A stretch of DNA of 64,000 bases from Channallabes apus (Eukaryota; Chordata; Actinopteri; Siluriformes; Clariidae), in NCBI GenBank assembly GCA_030522415.1, contig JAMASW010000050.1, positions 40,998 to 104,997 on the forward strand, in the 5' to 3' direction. Below, piece by piece: positions 46,330 to 57,800 of the stretch (positions are counted from its first letter, which is position 1; each line of letters starts with the position of its first letter). The notes under the pieces were generated by a model that saw only the letters and a list, made by a program, of their open reading frames with translations, did not search any database and was not told the DNA's origin. Position numbers and translations under genes: made by a program.

Positions 46330-47066
46330 AATTAGTGGAATCGACTGAGCTGATTTAATATACTTACAGTAAATACACTTATGTTACTATAGAGAATTTC
46401 AAATGAGTTAAATTTGTGTCCGTGTTTTTGTACGATAGACAGATTATCATTATGAATAACTGCGACGCCTCCTCCTCTACCAGTTAACCGAGGCTGGTGT
46501 ATGTAGCTGTATCCAGGAGGTCTAGCTTCATTTAGAGCTACATACTCATCCTGTTGAACCCATGTTTCAGTTAAACAGAGTATATTAAACGCCTGATCTG
46601 TGATAATTTCATTAACAATAACTGCTTTTGGGCGGCGCGGTGGTGTAGTGGTTAGCACTGTCGCCTTGCACCTCCAGGGTCTGGGTTCGATTCCCCGGCC
46701 AGGCTCGATTCCCGTCTCTGTGTGCATGGAGTTTGCATGTTCTCCCCATGCTTGGTGGGTTTCCTCTGGGTACTCCGGTTTCCTCCCACAGTCCAAAGAT
46801 ATGCAGGTTAGGCTAATTGGCGTTCCTAAATTGCCCGTAGTGTGTGATTGGGTGTGTGAGTGTGTGTATGTGTGTGTGCCCTGCGATGGATTGGCACCCT
46901 GTCCAGGGTGTACCCCGCCTAGTGCCCGAAGTCTCCTGGGATAGGCTCCAGGTCCCCCGCGACCCTGAACACAGGATTAAGCGGTATAGAAGATGAATGA
47001 ATGAATGAATAACTGCTTTTGATGCGAGAGATCTAATATTTAACAATCCTATCTTCAGACCCCTCC
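46330..47066 (-). pseudogene. L2-type LINE endonuclease, 5' half
   Basis: On the minus strand: LNIRSLASKAVI, then a SINE insertion, then VNEIITDQAFNILCLTETWV, NEARPPGYSYIHQPRLTGRG and SFEILYSNISVFTVSI. These are the N-terminal motifs of the apurinic-type endonuclease of L2 elements (TETW with the catalytic Glu). The sequence stops at SVFTVSI, where the 10.3-kb element begins. The continuation IYRPPGP is at 36041. The upstream part (beyond 47066) is cut by the Rex3 copy. Confidence 0.85.
46631..47007 (+). mobile_element. Full-length tRNA-derived SINE
   Basis: It begins GGCGGCGCGGTGGTGTAGTG with A and B boxes (GGTTCGATTCCC at 46685), continues through a conserved body and ends in (GAAT)n. A perfect 14-bp duplication AATAACTGCTTTTG flanks it (46617-46630 and 47008-47021), so the insertion is recent. 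It interrupts the L2 endonuclease. It is the reference for the fragments at 14728 and 21163. Confidence 0.95.
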
Positions 47067-49745
47067 TTGAACCTCCTTGAGGGGTTTGCGCGTCCCAATG
47101 ATCCTGGGAGCAATGTTGTCGGGGGCTTCATACCCCTGGTAGGGTCACCCATGGCAATCTGGTCCTAGGTGAGGGAACAGACAAAGAGTGGTTCAAAAGA
47201 CCTCTTATGATGAATTCAAACTTTGGAAAACGTTTTCCCTCGCCCGGATGTGGGTCACCGGGGCCTCCCTCTGGAGCCAGGCCTGGAGGTGGGGCCCGAT
47301 GGCGAGTGCCTGGTGGTCGGGCCTGCACCCATGGGGCCCGGCCGGGCACAGCCCGAATAGGCAACGTGGGTCCCCCTTCCCATGGGCTCACCACCTGTAG
47401 GAGGGGCCAAAGAGGTCGGGTGCAGTGTGAGTTGGGCGGTGGCCGAAGACAGGGGCCTTGGCGGTCAAATCCTCGGCTGCAGAAGCTGGCTCTAGGGACG
47501 TGGAATGTCACCTCTCTGGCGGGGAAGGAGCCTGAGCTAGTGTGTGAGGTTGAGAAGTTCCGGCTAGATATAGTTGGACTCACCTCGACGCACGGCTTGG
47601 ACTCTGGAACCAGTCTCCTTGAGAGGGGCTGGACTCTCTTCTACTCTGGAGTTGCCACCGGTGAGAGGCGCCGAGCAGGTGTGGGCATACTTATTGCCCC
47701 CCGGCTCGGGGCCTGTACATTGGGGTTCACCGCAGTGGACGAGAGGGTGGCCTCCCTCCGCCTTCGGGTGGGGGGACGGGTCCTTACTGTTGTTTGCGCT
47801 TATGCGCCGAACAGCAGTTTGGAGTACCCGCCCTTTTTGGGGTCTCTAGAGGAGGCGCTAAAGAGCGTCCCTCCTGGGGACTCCATCGTTCTGTTGGGGG
47901 ACTTCAATGCTCACGTGGACAATGACAGTGAGACCTGGAAGGGCGTGATTGGGATGAACGGCCCCCCCGATCTGAACCAGAGTGGTGTTTTGTTATTGGA
48001 CTTCTGTGCTCGTCACGGATTGTCCATAACGAACACCATGTTCAGGCATAAGGGTGTCCATATGTGCACCTGGCACCAGGACACCCTAGGCCGCAGTTCG
48101 ATGATCGACTTTGTGGTCGTGTCGTCGGACTTGCGGCCACATGTCTTGGACACTCGGGTGTAGAGAGGGGCGGAGTTGTCAACTGATCACCACCTGGTGG
48201 TGAGTTGGCTCCGTTGGCGGGGTAGGATGCCGGTCAGGCCTGGTAGACCCAAACGTATTGTGAGGGTCTGCTGGGAACGTCTGGCAGAGTCCCCTGTCAG
48301 GACGAGCTTCAACTCCCACCTCCGGCAAAGCTTCAACCACGTCCTGGGGGAGGTGGGGGACATTGAGTCCGAATGGACTATGTTCCGCGCCTCCATTGTC
48401 GAGGCAGCCGACCAGAGCTGTGGCCATAAGGTGGTCGGTGCCTGTCGCGGTGGCGACCCAAGAACCCGTTGGTGGACACCGGCGGTGAGGGTTGCCATCA
48501 AGCTGAAGAAGGAGTCTTACCGGGCCTTTTTGGCTGGTGGCACTCCGGAGGCAGCTGATAGCTACCGGCAGGCCAAGCGGAACGCGGCTTCGGTGGTTAC
48601 TGAGGCAAAAACCCGGGCGTGGGAGGAGTTTGGGGAGGCCATGGGGAATGACTTCCAGACGGCTTCGAAGAGATTCTGGTCCACCATCCGGCGTCTCAGG
48701 AGGGGAAAGCAGTGCACGGTCAACACAGTGTATAGTGGGGATGGTGTGCTGCTGACCTCGACTCGGGACGTTGTGGGTCGGTGGGGGGAGTACTTCGAAG
48801 ACCTCCTTAATTCCACCAACATGCCTTCCGATGAGGAAGCAGAGTCTGGGGACGCAGAGGTAGACTCTCTCATCTCTGGGGCCGAGGTCGCCGAGGTAGT
48901 CAAAAAGCTCCGCGGTGGCGGGGCCCCGGGGGTGGATGAGATCCGCCCTGAGTTCCTCAAGGCTCTGGATGTTGTAGGGCTGTCATGGTTGACACGTCTC
49001 TGCAACATTGCATGGACATCGGGGACAGTGCCTCTGGACTGGCAAACCGGGGTGGTGGTCCCCCTCTTCAAGAAGGGGGACCGGAGAGTGTGTTCCAACT
49101 ACAGAGGGATCACACTTCTCAGCCTCCCTGGGAAAGTCTATTCAGGGGTCCTGGAAAGGAGGGTCCGTCGGATGGTCGAACCTCGGATTCAGGAGGAGCA
49201 GTGTGGTTTTCGTCCGGGTCGCGGAACAGTGGACCAGCTCTTCACCCTTGGCAGGGTCCTGGAGGGGGCATGGGAGTTTGCCCAACCAGTCTACATGTGC
49301 TTTGTGGACTTGGAGAAGGCATTCGACTGTGTCCCTCGGGGAGTCCTGTGGGGGGTACTCCGGGAGTATGGGATATCGGATTCCCTGTTAAGGGCTGTCC
49401 GGTCCCTGTACAACCGGTGTCGGAGCTTGTTCCGCATTGCCGGTAGTAAGTCGGACCTGTTTCCGGTGAGAGTAGGACTCCGACAGGGCTGCTCTTTGTC
49501 ACCGATCCTGTTCATAATTTTTATGGGCAGGATTTCTCGGCGCAGCCAGGGCGTTGAGGGGGTACAGTTTGGTGGGCTCAGGATTGGGTCACTGCTATTT
49601 GCAGATGACGTTGTTCTGTTGGCCTCATCACCCTGTGACCTACAGCTCTCACTGGATAGGTTTGCAGCCGAGTGTGAAGCGGCTAGGATGAGAATCAGCA
49701 CCTCCAAATCTGAGGCCATGGTCCCCCAGGTCCCCCGTTAGCTCC
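47067..49745 (+). mobile_element. Rex3-type LINE (RTE clade), 3'-truncated
   Basis: The copy includes a 5' leader (GGGGTTTGCGCGTCCCAATG) and the endonuclease-RT reading frame but stops abruptly at 49741-49745, inside the coding region. About 250 codons and the 3' UTR are missing. Loss of the 3' end is unusual for a LINE, in which truncation is normally 5'. GC content is far above the surroundings. It abuts the L2 fragment on the left and CMC-element sequence on the right. Confidence 0.9.
47207..49741 (+). pseudogene. Rex3-type endonuclease-reverse transcriptase
   Basis: A single frame with one nonsense codon (TAG at 48161-48163, after VLDTRV and before RGAELSTDHH). The endonuclease motifs are [39 protein letters not shown] and STDHHLVVSW. 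The reverse transcriptase has VVPLFKKGDRRVCSNYRGIT, EEQCGFRPGRGTVDQL, CFVDLEKAFDCVPRG, VGLRQGCSLSPILF and LLFADDVVLLASS, with the FADD catalytic box. It ends STSKSEAMVPQVPR at a stop created by the truncation. WQTGVVVPL and RQGC-SLSP lie where the standard Rex3 survey primers anneal, which supports the name. Confidence 0.92.
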
Positions 49746-49801
49746 AGCATGTACCACTATCTTAGAGAACCTGTGCTGTCCTAGAGCCCTAAGATTACCT
49801 G

Positions 49802-50681
49802 CTATGTCCGGACTAATTGGTTTCTCTCAGTCTTTTCGACTTCATGTATGATTTCTTCTCTCATTGTTTCCAGAGTGGCTGGGGTTTGATCGTTCGGTAG
49901 GTTGATGATGTAGTTGACCTCAGCTTTTCGAGCTTTCTTTATGTTCTGATGGGGGTGATCTTTGTCGGGGTTGTTTCGGCTCCGCCTCCCTGTGTTAATG
50001 GCTACTTCTGCAACCCCGGCTTTGGCCAGATTGTTACGGTAAGACCCAACCTTGTACCCTACGTGACGTTTCCATGCCAACTCCCCGTCTTCACCAGCCG
50101 TCATTCTGAGACATGGATGAGCTGTAATCAGGGCTTAAGCAGCCATTGCCAATTCCTTTTCATCTGGGTATGGTTTAAAGCTGTAGATCGTTTCTGCCAT
50201 TTTTTTTAAGGATTTCACTCTTATGTGACCTCTTTAACTTCAGCAATTTTCCTGATTCTTCATGAACATGATTTCCTTCTTCTAGAAGATGCTCCATTTC
50301 ATAACCAAAACCAGGAACAACAAAGTGATCAGGCCAACTCTTCTGCCACTGTAATGCATGTGGGACTATGTCTGTGTCAGAAGATGCAGTAGATGAGGCG
50401 TCACCTTCAGGTCTGACGACTCTCAACGTGCCCCTCTCTGGTAACTTCTTGATGTCCACAAGTAAACAAAGCTCACCATCAAAGTCCGGATCCTCATAAT
50501 GCAGGCTAAAGTCCTCATCCAATCTCGGCTTGAACCTCTCTTGCATTATTTCTTTCAGCTCCTTCACTGACTTTGGTCGCTCAAGTAGAGTAAGTTTCAG
50601 GGCGATGTCTCGTGCCACATACACACGCAGCACATGCTTCTGGGCAGCCGCCATCTTTTGGTTCCTAAAAGACAAACACAT
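49802..50681 (-). pseudogene. SAMD3-like protein, N-terminal and middle part
   Basis: The N-terminal frame (50681-50175) has a ubiquitin/PB1-like region (LRVYVARDIALKLTLLERPK, ERFKPRLDEDFSLHYEDPDF, LCLLVDIKKLPERGTLRVV), then a Ser/Thr-rich linker and WPDHFVVPGFGYEMEHLLEE. It shifts frame at a run of eight A near 50208, continues SFKPYPDEKELAMAA, meets a TAA, and goes on ALITAHPCLR, KRHVGYKVGSYRNNLAKAG, KKARKAEVNYIINLPNDQTP to a stop at 49802. The order matches the family annotated as SAMD3-like in fish. The C-terminal VIEGxE part seen at 21.9 and 30.4 kb is missing because the Rex3 junction follows. One frameshift and one nonsense codon make it inactive. Confidence 0.75.
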
Positions 50682-50793
50682 TCATTTTCATGGAGAGTGA
50701 AGGTGACACACACAACATTTACATGTCCACATACCAACTGGTCCACAGCTCCAAGAGAATTTTGGTCATCTGTTTACCTCCTTCAACAAACCT

Positions 50794-53335
50794 TCAGGTT
50801 AATAATATGAAACGTTTGGGTGTCGAGATCAATCTTCCATCAATGTTATAAGCACAGAGAGGTGTTTTGTCATTTAGCTCTGATGGGGTGTGAACAGTCA
50901 GATTGTTTGGGAAAAGTTCGTAAGATCTCAGGTGTTCAATGTAGTGTGATGTGTGCTCTTGGCAAAGAAAGACAACTGTACCGTTAACCAGGAGAACCTT
51001 TTGAATTCTACAGTAATTAGGCTGTCCTCCTTCTTGTCCCACAGACAAAAACATTCCTACATCATAATCAGTTCCATCAATGCAGACCTTTAATGTACTG
51101 TAAATAACATTGCTTGCTGTTATTTGTTCAATGTATGTCTTGGCGACATTTGGAATCATTGATACCAGTACAGGAGAGACATTTGATGTTTGCTGGTGAT
51201 GTTTGAAGAATCCTGAGGCACTGAGATGGTACGCTACCATGTATTGATGCCTGTCTGCAAGTGTTTTTAACACATTTTACGGTTTTCTGTGTCGTGCACA
51301 ACTCTTTTGAAAAAACGGTGTTTACCCTCAAACCTCATCGTCCACAAGTGTACAAGGGGCCCCAAATGGCGTACAAGGTCAGGATAGTGTTCAACGTAGT
51401 GATGCTTAGGACGGAGTTTGAAATCTGGAAAGGCTTCTTTCAGCATCTCTTTATGATCCTGTATCTTGGATTGTAAATACTGGATGGACTCCTCTGTGAA
51501 CTCTGAGCACAGCGATAACTCTACTACCTCTTTTAAGTCCATTAGCACAGTCCATGCTTCATCCTCTTCAGGAACTGCATTCCAAATAATTAAAGGGAGC
51601 AATCTAAGCAATGTGGCATTTTCATGGCCATTACCTCCAATGCTTTTCTTTACAGCGAAGGTCTGTGGTATTTTATGAGGTTTTTCAAGCTTGTCTGTGT
51701 GACGATAGAATTCTCTCATTCAACTATTCAAGGGTGAAGTATTTGTGACGGATCATCTCTCCTATACACAGGGCGAGCTCTACGGGCACAATGCCCTCAA
51801 AAAGATCATGGAAGGCATCAGGTGGAAAGCCAGTGACGGTATGAAAATGTTCTAGATGCTGGCTCAGGACACAATCTGCCTGAACACCATTCTGACTCTG
51901 ACTTTCCCCATGCATTACAGCATGCACATCACTATTATGGCTGTCTTTTGTTCTAAGACTGAACTCCCCACTTGCAACTTCATGAGTCTGAAGTTGAGCT
52001 TGTGTTGCTGTGCAGAATCTGCAAAAATATTCTGCTCTAAAAGCCTGCCAAATCATGGGCTGAAAGATTGTCAGACACCACACACACACACACACACACA
52101 TGACTGTTCCTTGAACTACCTCACCAACAGACTCAATGAATACCCCGTCTTGTTCAAGGGTACGGAGGTCTCTCAACAAAGGACCAAGTGCTTTTTCATA
52201 GCCAAATGTCTGTATGTCAGCCACTTTACATAACGCTGCAAGCTGAATAACATGGAGGGCTGATCGGTATTTACTGGGAAGATCAGCAAGCGTCCAATAT
52301 ACTGAACATATTTTGTGTATTTTGCGTGATGTGCCAAGTGGATTGTCTATTTCCAAATCATCAATGTACAAAATGAGTGGAATCTTTAACTCATCTGAAG
52401 ACAAGAATGTGTTCTCTTTGAAGTACAAACCATCGCGGTGGCTTACATAATGACCGATTTGTGCCACTTTTGTTTCTTTAATTTTGTCCAGAAAATCTGT
52501 ATGATTAAAGATTTTTTGTATCATCGCAAGAATGGGAACATGCACTGCTGTGTGTCCTGGCTGTAGCAGATACTGTACAGGCGTCACCACAGGGTAATTA
52601 TTTTCGAAGAAGGTTTGCCTTCTCTTGGTTGAGGATAACTGCTTCCCCTTAGCTGCGGTACTAACAATAACATTACTGTCCATAACGGTACTGACAACCT
52701 CATTTAGAAGTGTTTCACTGACAGTGATGTCATGACTCTGTAAGACCTCTCTAATGTCATGTTTGACTATCGGTTGGGACGAGGAAAATATCCGAGTCAA
52801 ATGTTCCACTATTTCCTGAGATGGCATGTCAGATACATGAAGAATAGATTACATCTTTAGGAATAATGATGCCAAGTTATGGTTCAACTGGGCTCTTAAA
52901 GTGTTTGTGTCACACTGACTGTTTACCTCATTAAGATCAAATGTGTCCGCAGACCCTGCACTGTGACTTTCAGCAGGTTCCCCAAGACGTTTTGCTGCAA
53001 CTACAACTGGGGCACTATCATTGTCTGCCAATACGACACATTCACCAAAGTCTGAATCACAACCGTGTTCTCTACATGTGTGTGCATAAAACGCTGAGGA
53101 GCTATTTGTTCTGTAATTACAGTTCTTGAATGGTCATGCTACCATCTCATGACTTCATAAATGACTTCTCAAATGACCAAATAGAATTTCCTCAGAAAAG
53201 GGCTGCTTGAAGTTACACAAAGGACATGTAAAAACAACACATGCTCCTTCAGGTGGACCTACTCTACATGTATCATTATGAGATCTTGACAGATGAGCTT
53301 TCATTGCTTCAAATGATGGAAAAGTACAAATACAA
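50794..53335 (-). pseudogene. Tnp2-type (EnSpm/CMC) transposase
   Basis: Order on the minus strand: two C2H2-like fingers at 53320-53160 (CICTFPSFEAMKAHLSRSH and CPLCNFKQPFSEEILFGHL), an acidic piece (53031-52849), the main frame 52827-51724 (LILYIDDLEIDNPLGTSRKI, VYWTLADLPSKYRSALHVIQ, LEHFHTVTGFPPDAFHDLFE, GIVPVELALC), then 51719-51267 (SIGGNGHENATLLRLLPLI, FKLRPKHHYVEHYPDLVRHL, LWTMRFEGKHRFFKR) and 51273-50794 (HYIEHLRSYELFP). DDLE with the later conserved Asp/Glu residues belongs to the RNase H-like core. A TAG after KYFTLE and two frameshifts break it. A GT microsatellite near 52080-52098 also shifts the frame in front of SDNLSAHDLAGF. It is inactive. Confidence 0.82.
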
Positions 53336-53340
53336 TTTCA

Positions 53341-54067
53341 TAGAGACATGTTAGGGGGGACACTCTTGAATATTGGCTATGCAGTACAGTATAGTGCCAA
53401 AATAATTGCCCCCGGGTATTTGATCATCATAACACACTGACATTATGTTGTTTAGCATTGTTTGTTTCACACTAGCACACACACACACACACACACACTA
53501 GCACACACACACACACACAGCTCGACAACGTCAAATATAGAGTGTGTAACGCGGACACTTACTGAAATAAGTACACTCACTCACATGCATTACCGGCGAA
53601 CAGCAATAACAACAACCGGCAGAAACCGGGAAGCAGGGATTAAGTTATGCTTCTGGGCCCCGCCAGAGAGTTCAGACTTGTGGACCTCCACCATCAGTGT
53701 CCCGGGCAAACATGCATTATGGGAAATGTAGTTCAAACAGGAAACCCGCTGATAACATTTCACCGTATTTATCACATTCAACAACTTCTAAAGTTACAAT
53801 TATTTGGATTTGTAAACTTATTACAACATATATTCACTGTGCACATTGGACAGATGTATTCTCAGTTCTAAATTTAAGACTATTGATCGAAATTGAATAA
53901 TAAAATAAAAACCTTAAACCCCTATCTCACTTTCTCGGTTTCGCGTGGTGGCCATAATTAGGGTTCATCATGATTCACCGCGAGTTTTTGGCGCTGTGAT
54001 TAGGTTTACATCTTTCCGCGCAAAAGATTAAACATGTTTAATTTTTTGTTTTTTTGCCGGTGTTCAA
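53341..54067. other. Intergenic spacer with CA runs
   Basis: Two CA runs (53475-53500 and 53503-53518) and a candidate promoter motif (separate entry). No exon recognised. Confidence 0.5.
53714..53732 (-). promoter_or_regulatory. ZNF143/Staf-like motif
   Basis: On the minus strand ACTACATTTCCCATAATGC, close to the vertebrate ACTACAATTCCCAGCATGC consensus bound by ZNF143/Staf. It lies about 380 bp upstream of the first finger exon of the minus-strand transposase and 1.1 kb upstream of the plus-strand Ginger-like gene. It could serve either. Similarity only. Confidence 0.5.
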
Positions 54068-54818
54068 TCGAAAAATGCTACCCATCGAGTTTTGCTAAAT
54101 ACCGGTTCTGCGCATGCGCAGTCCCACAAGTTTGCGCTCTGTTTCCACGCCCATAAATCCATGCTACATTGGTGCTGACTTCGGTTGACGGTGAGTTTAA
54201 GCCGTTTTCTTTTGCTTAATTTGACCGAAACATTTGATTTTCTGCATATATTGTCGTGAATGAGCCTTAAGGTTGAGGAAAGTAAAAACTTAGAGCAGAA
54301 AACTCTAGTGGAAAAGCTTTATAAGAAGAGCCGTTTGTGTTTATTAGCATTATCATAAATGTAATCAAAAACGCATGTCATCACGTGCGTAAGCATTTAT
54401 GTATGAACTCCTCTGTGCACTGAATAGTGCTGCACACATATGATAGATATTCAAGTATACAAAAATATGTAAACGTAGGTGTTTAAATTTGAGACCCTGA
54501 ACCAGTTTCAGTGTGCGGATCCGTGGGCTGGCAGGGAACTGTTGGTTGTATCGGAATAAAGCTTGTCCACTATAGTTTTCCCCGTGAAAAGGTTTACCGT
54601 ACGGATAATAAAGCAATTTACCTTTTAGTGTAAATATGAAATGGTGACGAAATGTATAGCATAATTTGATAGTATCCCCCAGGGGTGCCAAGTGCTAAAT
54701 CCCTTCATTTTGCACTAATACTCAATGCACAGTGTGAAATGAATAGCATGGTTTGATACTCTTTATATAATAAAATTAATTATTTGTGTGCGGAAAAGTT
54801 ATTTCTCATCTCTTAGGT

Positions 54819-57800
54819 ATGGAGGAAAGCTGGGCAGAACTGTTTAACTTTCTGTCTCTGGGTACATACCCGTGTGAATATAATAAATCCCAGAAATTAA
54901 ACCTTAGGAGGTATGCTTCAAAATTCACAGTGAAAGGTGAGTATCTGCAGGAGATTCAAATGTAGTTGGTGTCTTGATGAAAAAGCTCAATAATGATGTT
55001 AGTTTCTGAATTAATGTAAATTGCAGAAGGAGAGCTCTTCTATGGCAGTAAAAAAGTCATTAAGATGAAAGAAGATGCAAGAAAGCTCTTCAAAGAATTT
55101 CACTCTTCTCCATTATTGGCTTGGCATGACCATTGATATTGACCGCTGGGTATGAGTTTTTGAGTATGAGGTATTTGTTTTTAAATAAAGGTGAACGCTG
55201 TATCAATATATTAAGAGTTGATTTCTTAAAGGTCTTGGAATGTGATATGTGTCAGAAGGTTGGAAAACCATTGGCTGCTATACAACCATTAGAGTGTATT
55301 AAGGTAAATGTATATTGTGCTCTGTTGATATTATAAAACAGCTATTAATAAAAAAATTATTTTAATTTATGTTTAAGACAAATGTAAAAATAAATGTATT
55401 TGTTTTACCTTGATAAAGTATCGAAGAAGGAGAGGAGGACGGTGTGTTCAAAAGCAGAGAGAGAAGAGGAAAGGCAAGAGTTTAGGAGTGAAAGTAGGGA
55501 CCTTGAATGTTGGGACCATGACATGGAAGGGAACAGAGTTGGTTGATATGATGCAGAGGAGGAAGGTAGATATACTGTGTGTCCAGGAGACCAGGTGGAA
55601 AGGTAGCAAAGCTAGAAGCTTAGGATCAGGGTTCAAGTTGTTTTAACATGGTGTGGATAGGAAAAGAAATGGAGTAGGAGTTATTCTGAAAGAGGAGTTT
55701 GTAAGGAATGTCCTAGAGGTGAAGAGAGTATCAGATAGGGTGATGCGTCTGAAGGTGGAAATTGATGGTGTGATGTTCAATGTTGTTAGTGGTTATGCTC
55801 CACAGGTAGGATGTGTGTTAGAAGAGAAGGAGAAATTCTGGAGTGAGTTAGATGAAGTGATGCAGAGCATCCCCAGAGGTGAGAAAGTTGTGATTGGTGC
55901 AGACTTCAATGGACATGTTGGGGAAGGGAACAGAGGTGATGAAAATGTGATGGGCAGGTTTGGTCTTCAGGACAGGAATGTAGAAGGACAGATGGTGGTG
56001 GACTTTGCAAAGAGGATGGAAATGGCAGTAGTAAATACTTTCTTCCAGAAGAGGCAGGACCATAGGGTGACATATAAGAGTGGAGGCAGAAGCACTCAGG
56101 TGGACTACATCTTGTGTCGACGTTGTAATCTGAAAGAGATTAGTGACTGCAAAGTGTTGGTAGGGGAGAGTGTAGCCAGACAACACAGAATGGTGGTGTG
56201 TAAAATAACCCTGGTGTTGAGGAAGGTGAAGAGGACAAAGGCAGAGCAGAGGACAAAGTGGTGGAAGCTGAGAAAGGAAGAATGTTGTGTAGTCTTTAGG
56301 GAGGAGTTGAGACAAGCTATGGGTGGTCAGGAGGTGCTTTCAGTTGACTGGACAAATACAGCCAATGTGATCAGGGAGACAGGTAAGAGGATACTTGGTG
56401 TATCATCAGGTAAGGGAAAAGGAGACAAGGAGACTTGGTGGTGGAATGAGGAAGTCCAGGAGTGTATACAGGGAAAGAGGCTAGCTAGGAATAAGTGGGA
56501 CTCTGAGAGGACTGAAGAGAGTAGACAGGAGTACAGGGAGATGCACCGTAAGTTGAAGGTAGAAGTGGCAAAGGCCAAACAAAGAGCATATGAGGACTTG
56601 TATGCTAGGCTGGACAGTAAGGAGGGTGAGGTGGATCTGTACAGGTTGGCGAGGCAAAGAGATAGAGATGGGAAGGATGTGCAGCAGGTTAGAGTGATTA
56701 AAGATAGAGATGGAAATGTACTGACAGATGCCAGGAGGGTGATGGGAAGATGGAAGGAGTACTTTGAGGAGTTGATGAATGAGGAAAACGAAAGAGAACA
56801 AAGAGTAGAAGAGGTGACTGTTGTGGAGCAGGAAGTATCAAATATTAGTAAAAGTGAGGTGAGAAGGGCATTGAAGAGGATGAAGAGTGGAAAGGCTGTT
56901 GGTCCTGATGACATACCTGTGGAGGTATGGAAGTGCTTAGGAGAGGTGGCAGTAGAGTTTCTGACTAGTTTGTTTAACGAGATCTTGGAGAGTGAGAGGA
57001 TTCCAGAGGAATGGAGGAGAAGTGTATTGGTGCCGATTTTTAAGAACAAGGGAGATGTGCAGAGCTGTGGCAATTACAGAGGTATAAAGCTAATGAGCCA
57101 TACAATGAAGCTGTGGGAAAGAGTAGTGGAAGCTAGGTTAAGGGCAGAGGTGAGAATTTGTGAGCAGCAATATGGTTTTATACCTAGAAAGAGTACATCA
57201 GATGCAGTATTTGCTTTGAGGATGCTGATGGAGAAGTACAGAGAATGTAATAAAGAGTTGCATTGTGTCTTTGTAGATTTAGAGAAAGCGTACGACAGAG
57301 TGCCGAGAGAGGAGCTGTGGTGTTGTATGAGGAAGTCTGGAGTGGCAGAGAAGTATGTTAGAGTGGTGCAGGACATGTATGAGAGTTGTAAGACAGTGGT
57401 GAGATGTGCTGCAGGTGTGACAGAAGAGTTCAAGGTGGAGGTGGGTCTGCATCAAGGATCGGCTCTAAGCCCCTTTTTGTTTGCTCTAGTGATGGACAGG
57501 ATGACAGATGAAGTTAGACAGGAGTCTCCATGGTCTATGATGTTTGCAGATGACATTGTGCTTTGAAGCGAGAGCAGGGAACAGGTAGAGGAAAATTTGG
57601 AGAGGTGGAGGTACGCTCTGGAAAGCAGAGGAATGAAGGTTAGCCGCAGCAACATGGAATACATGTGTGTGAATGAGAGGGACCCAAGAGGAACAGTGAG
57701 GCTACAGGGAGCAGAGGTAAAGAAGGTGCAGGATTTTAAGTACTTAGGGTCAACGGTCGAGAGCAACGGAGAGTGTTCAAAGGAGGTGAAGAGACGAGTA

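Larger units (their letters stand above)
49746..53340 (-). mobile_element. CMC/EnSpm-type autonomous transposon remnant
   Basis: Two minus-strand genes lie head-to-tail: a Tnp2-type transposase (53335-50794) and then a SAMD3-like gene (50681-49802). The same combination explains why SAMD3-like exons occur in the CACTG-ended element at 21.3 kb. The distal end is cut off by the Rex3 junction at 49745, and no CACTG terminus was found near 53.4 kb, so boundaries are approximate. Confidence 0.6.

Noticed and set aside
48179..49719. Other long frames overlapping Rex3
   Set aside because: Frames on both strands shadow the high-GC Rex3 coding sequence and lack its motifs.
54365..54691. 108-codon minus-strand frame
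   Set aside because: No domain or codon bias, and it lies between the terminus and the first exon of the Ginger-like gene on the other strand.
55848..57766. Long Leu/Ser-rich minus-strand frames
   Set aside because: They are antisense to the RTE reverse transcriptase, whose GA-rich sense strand yields open antisense frames.
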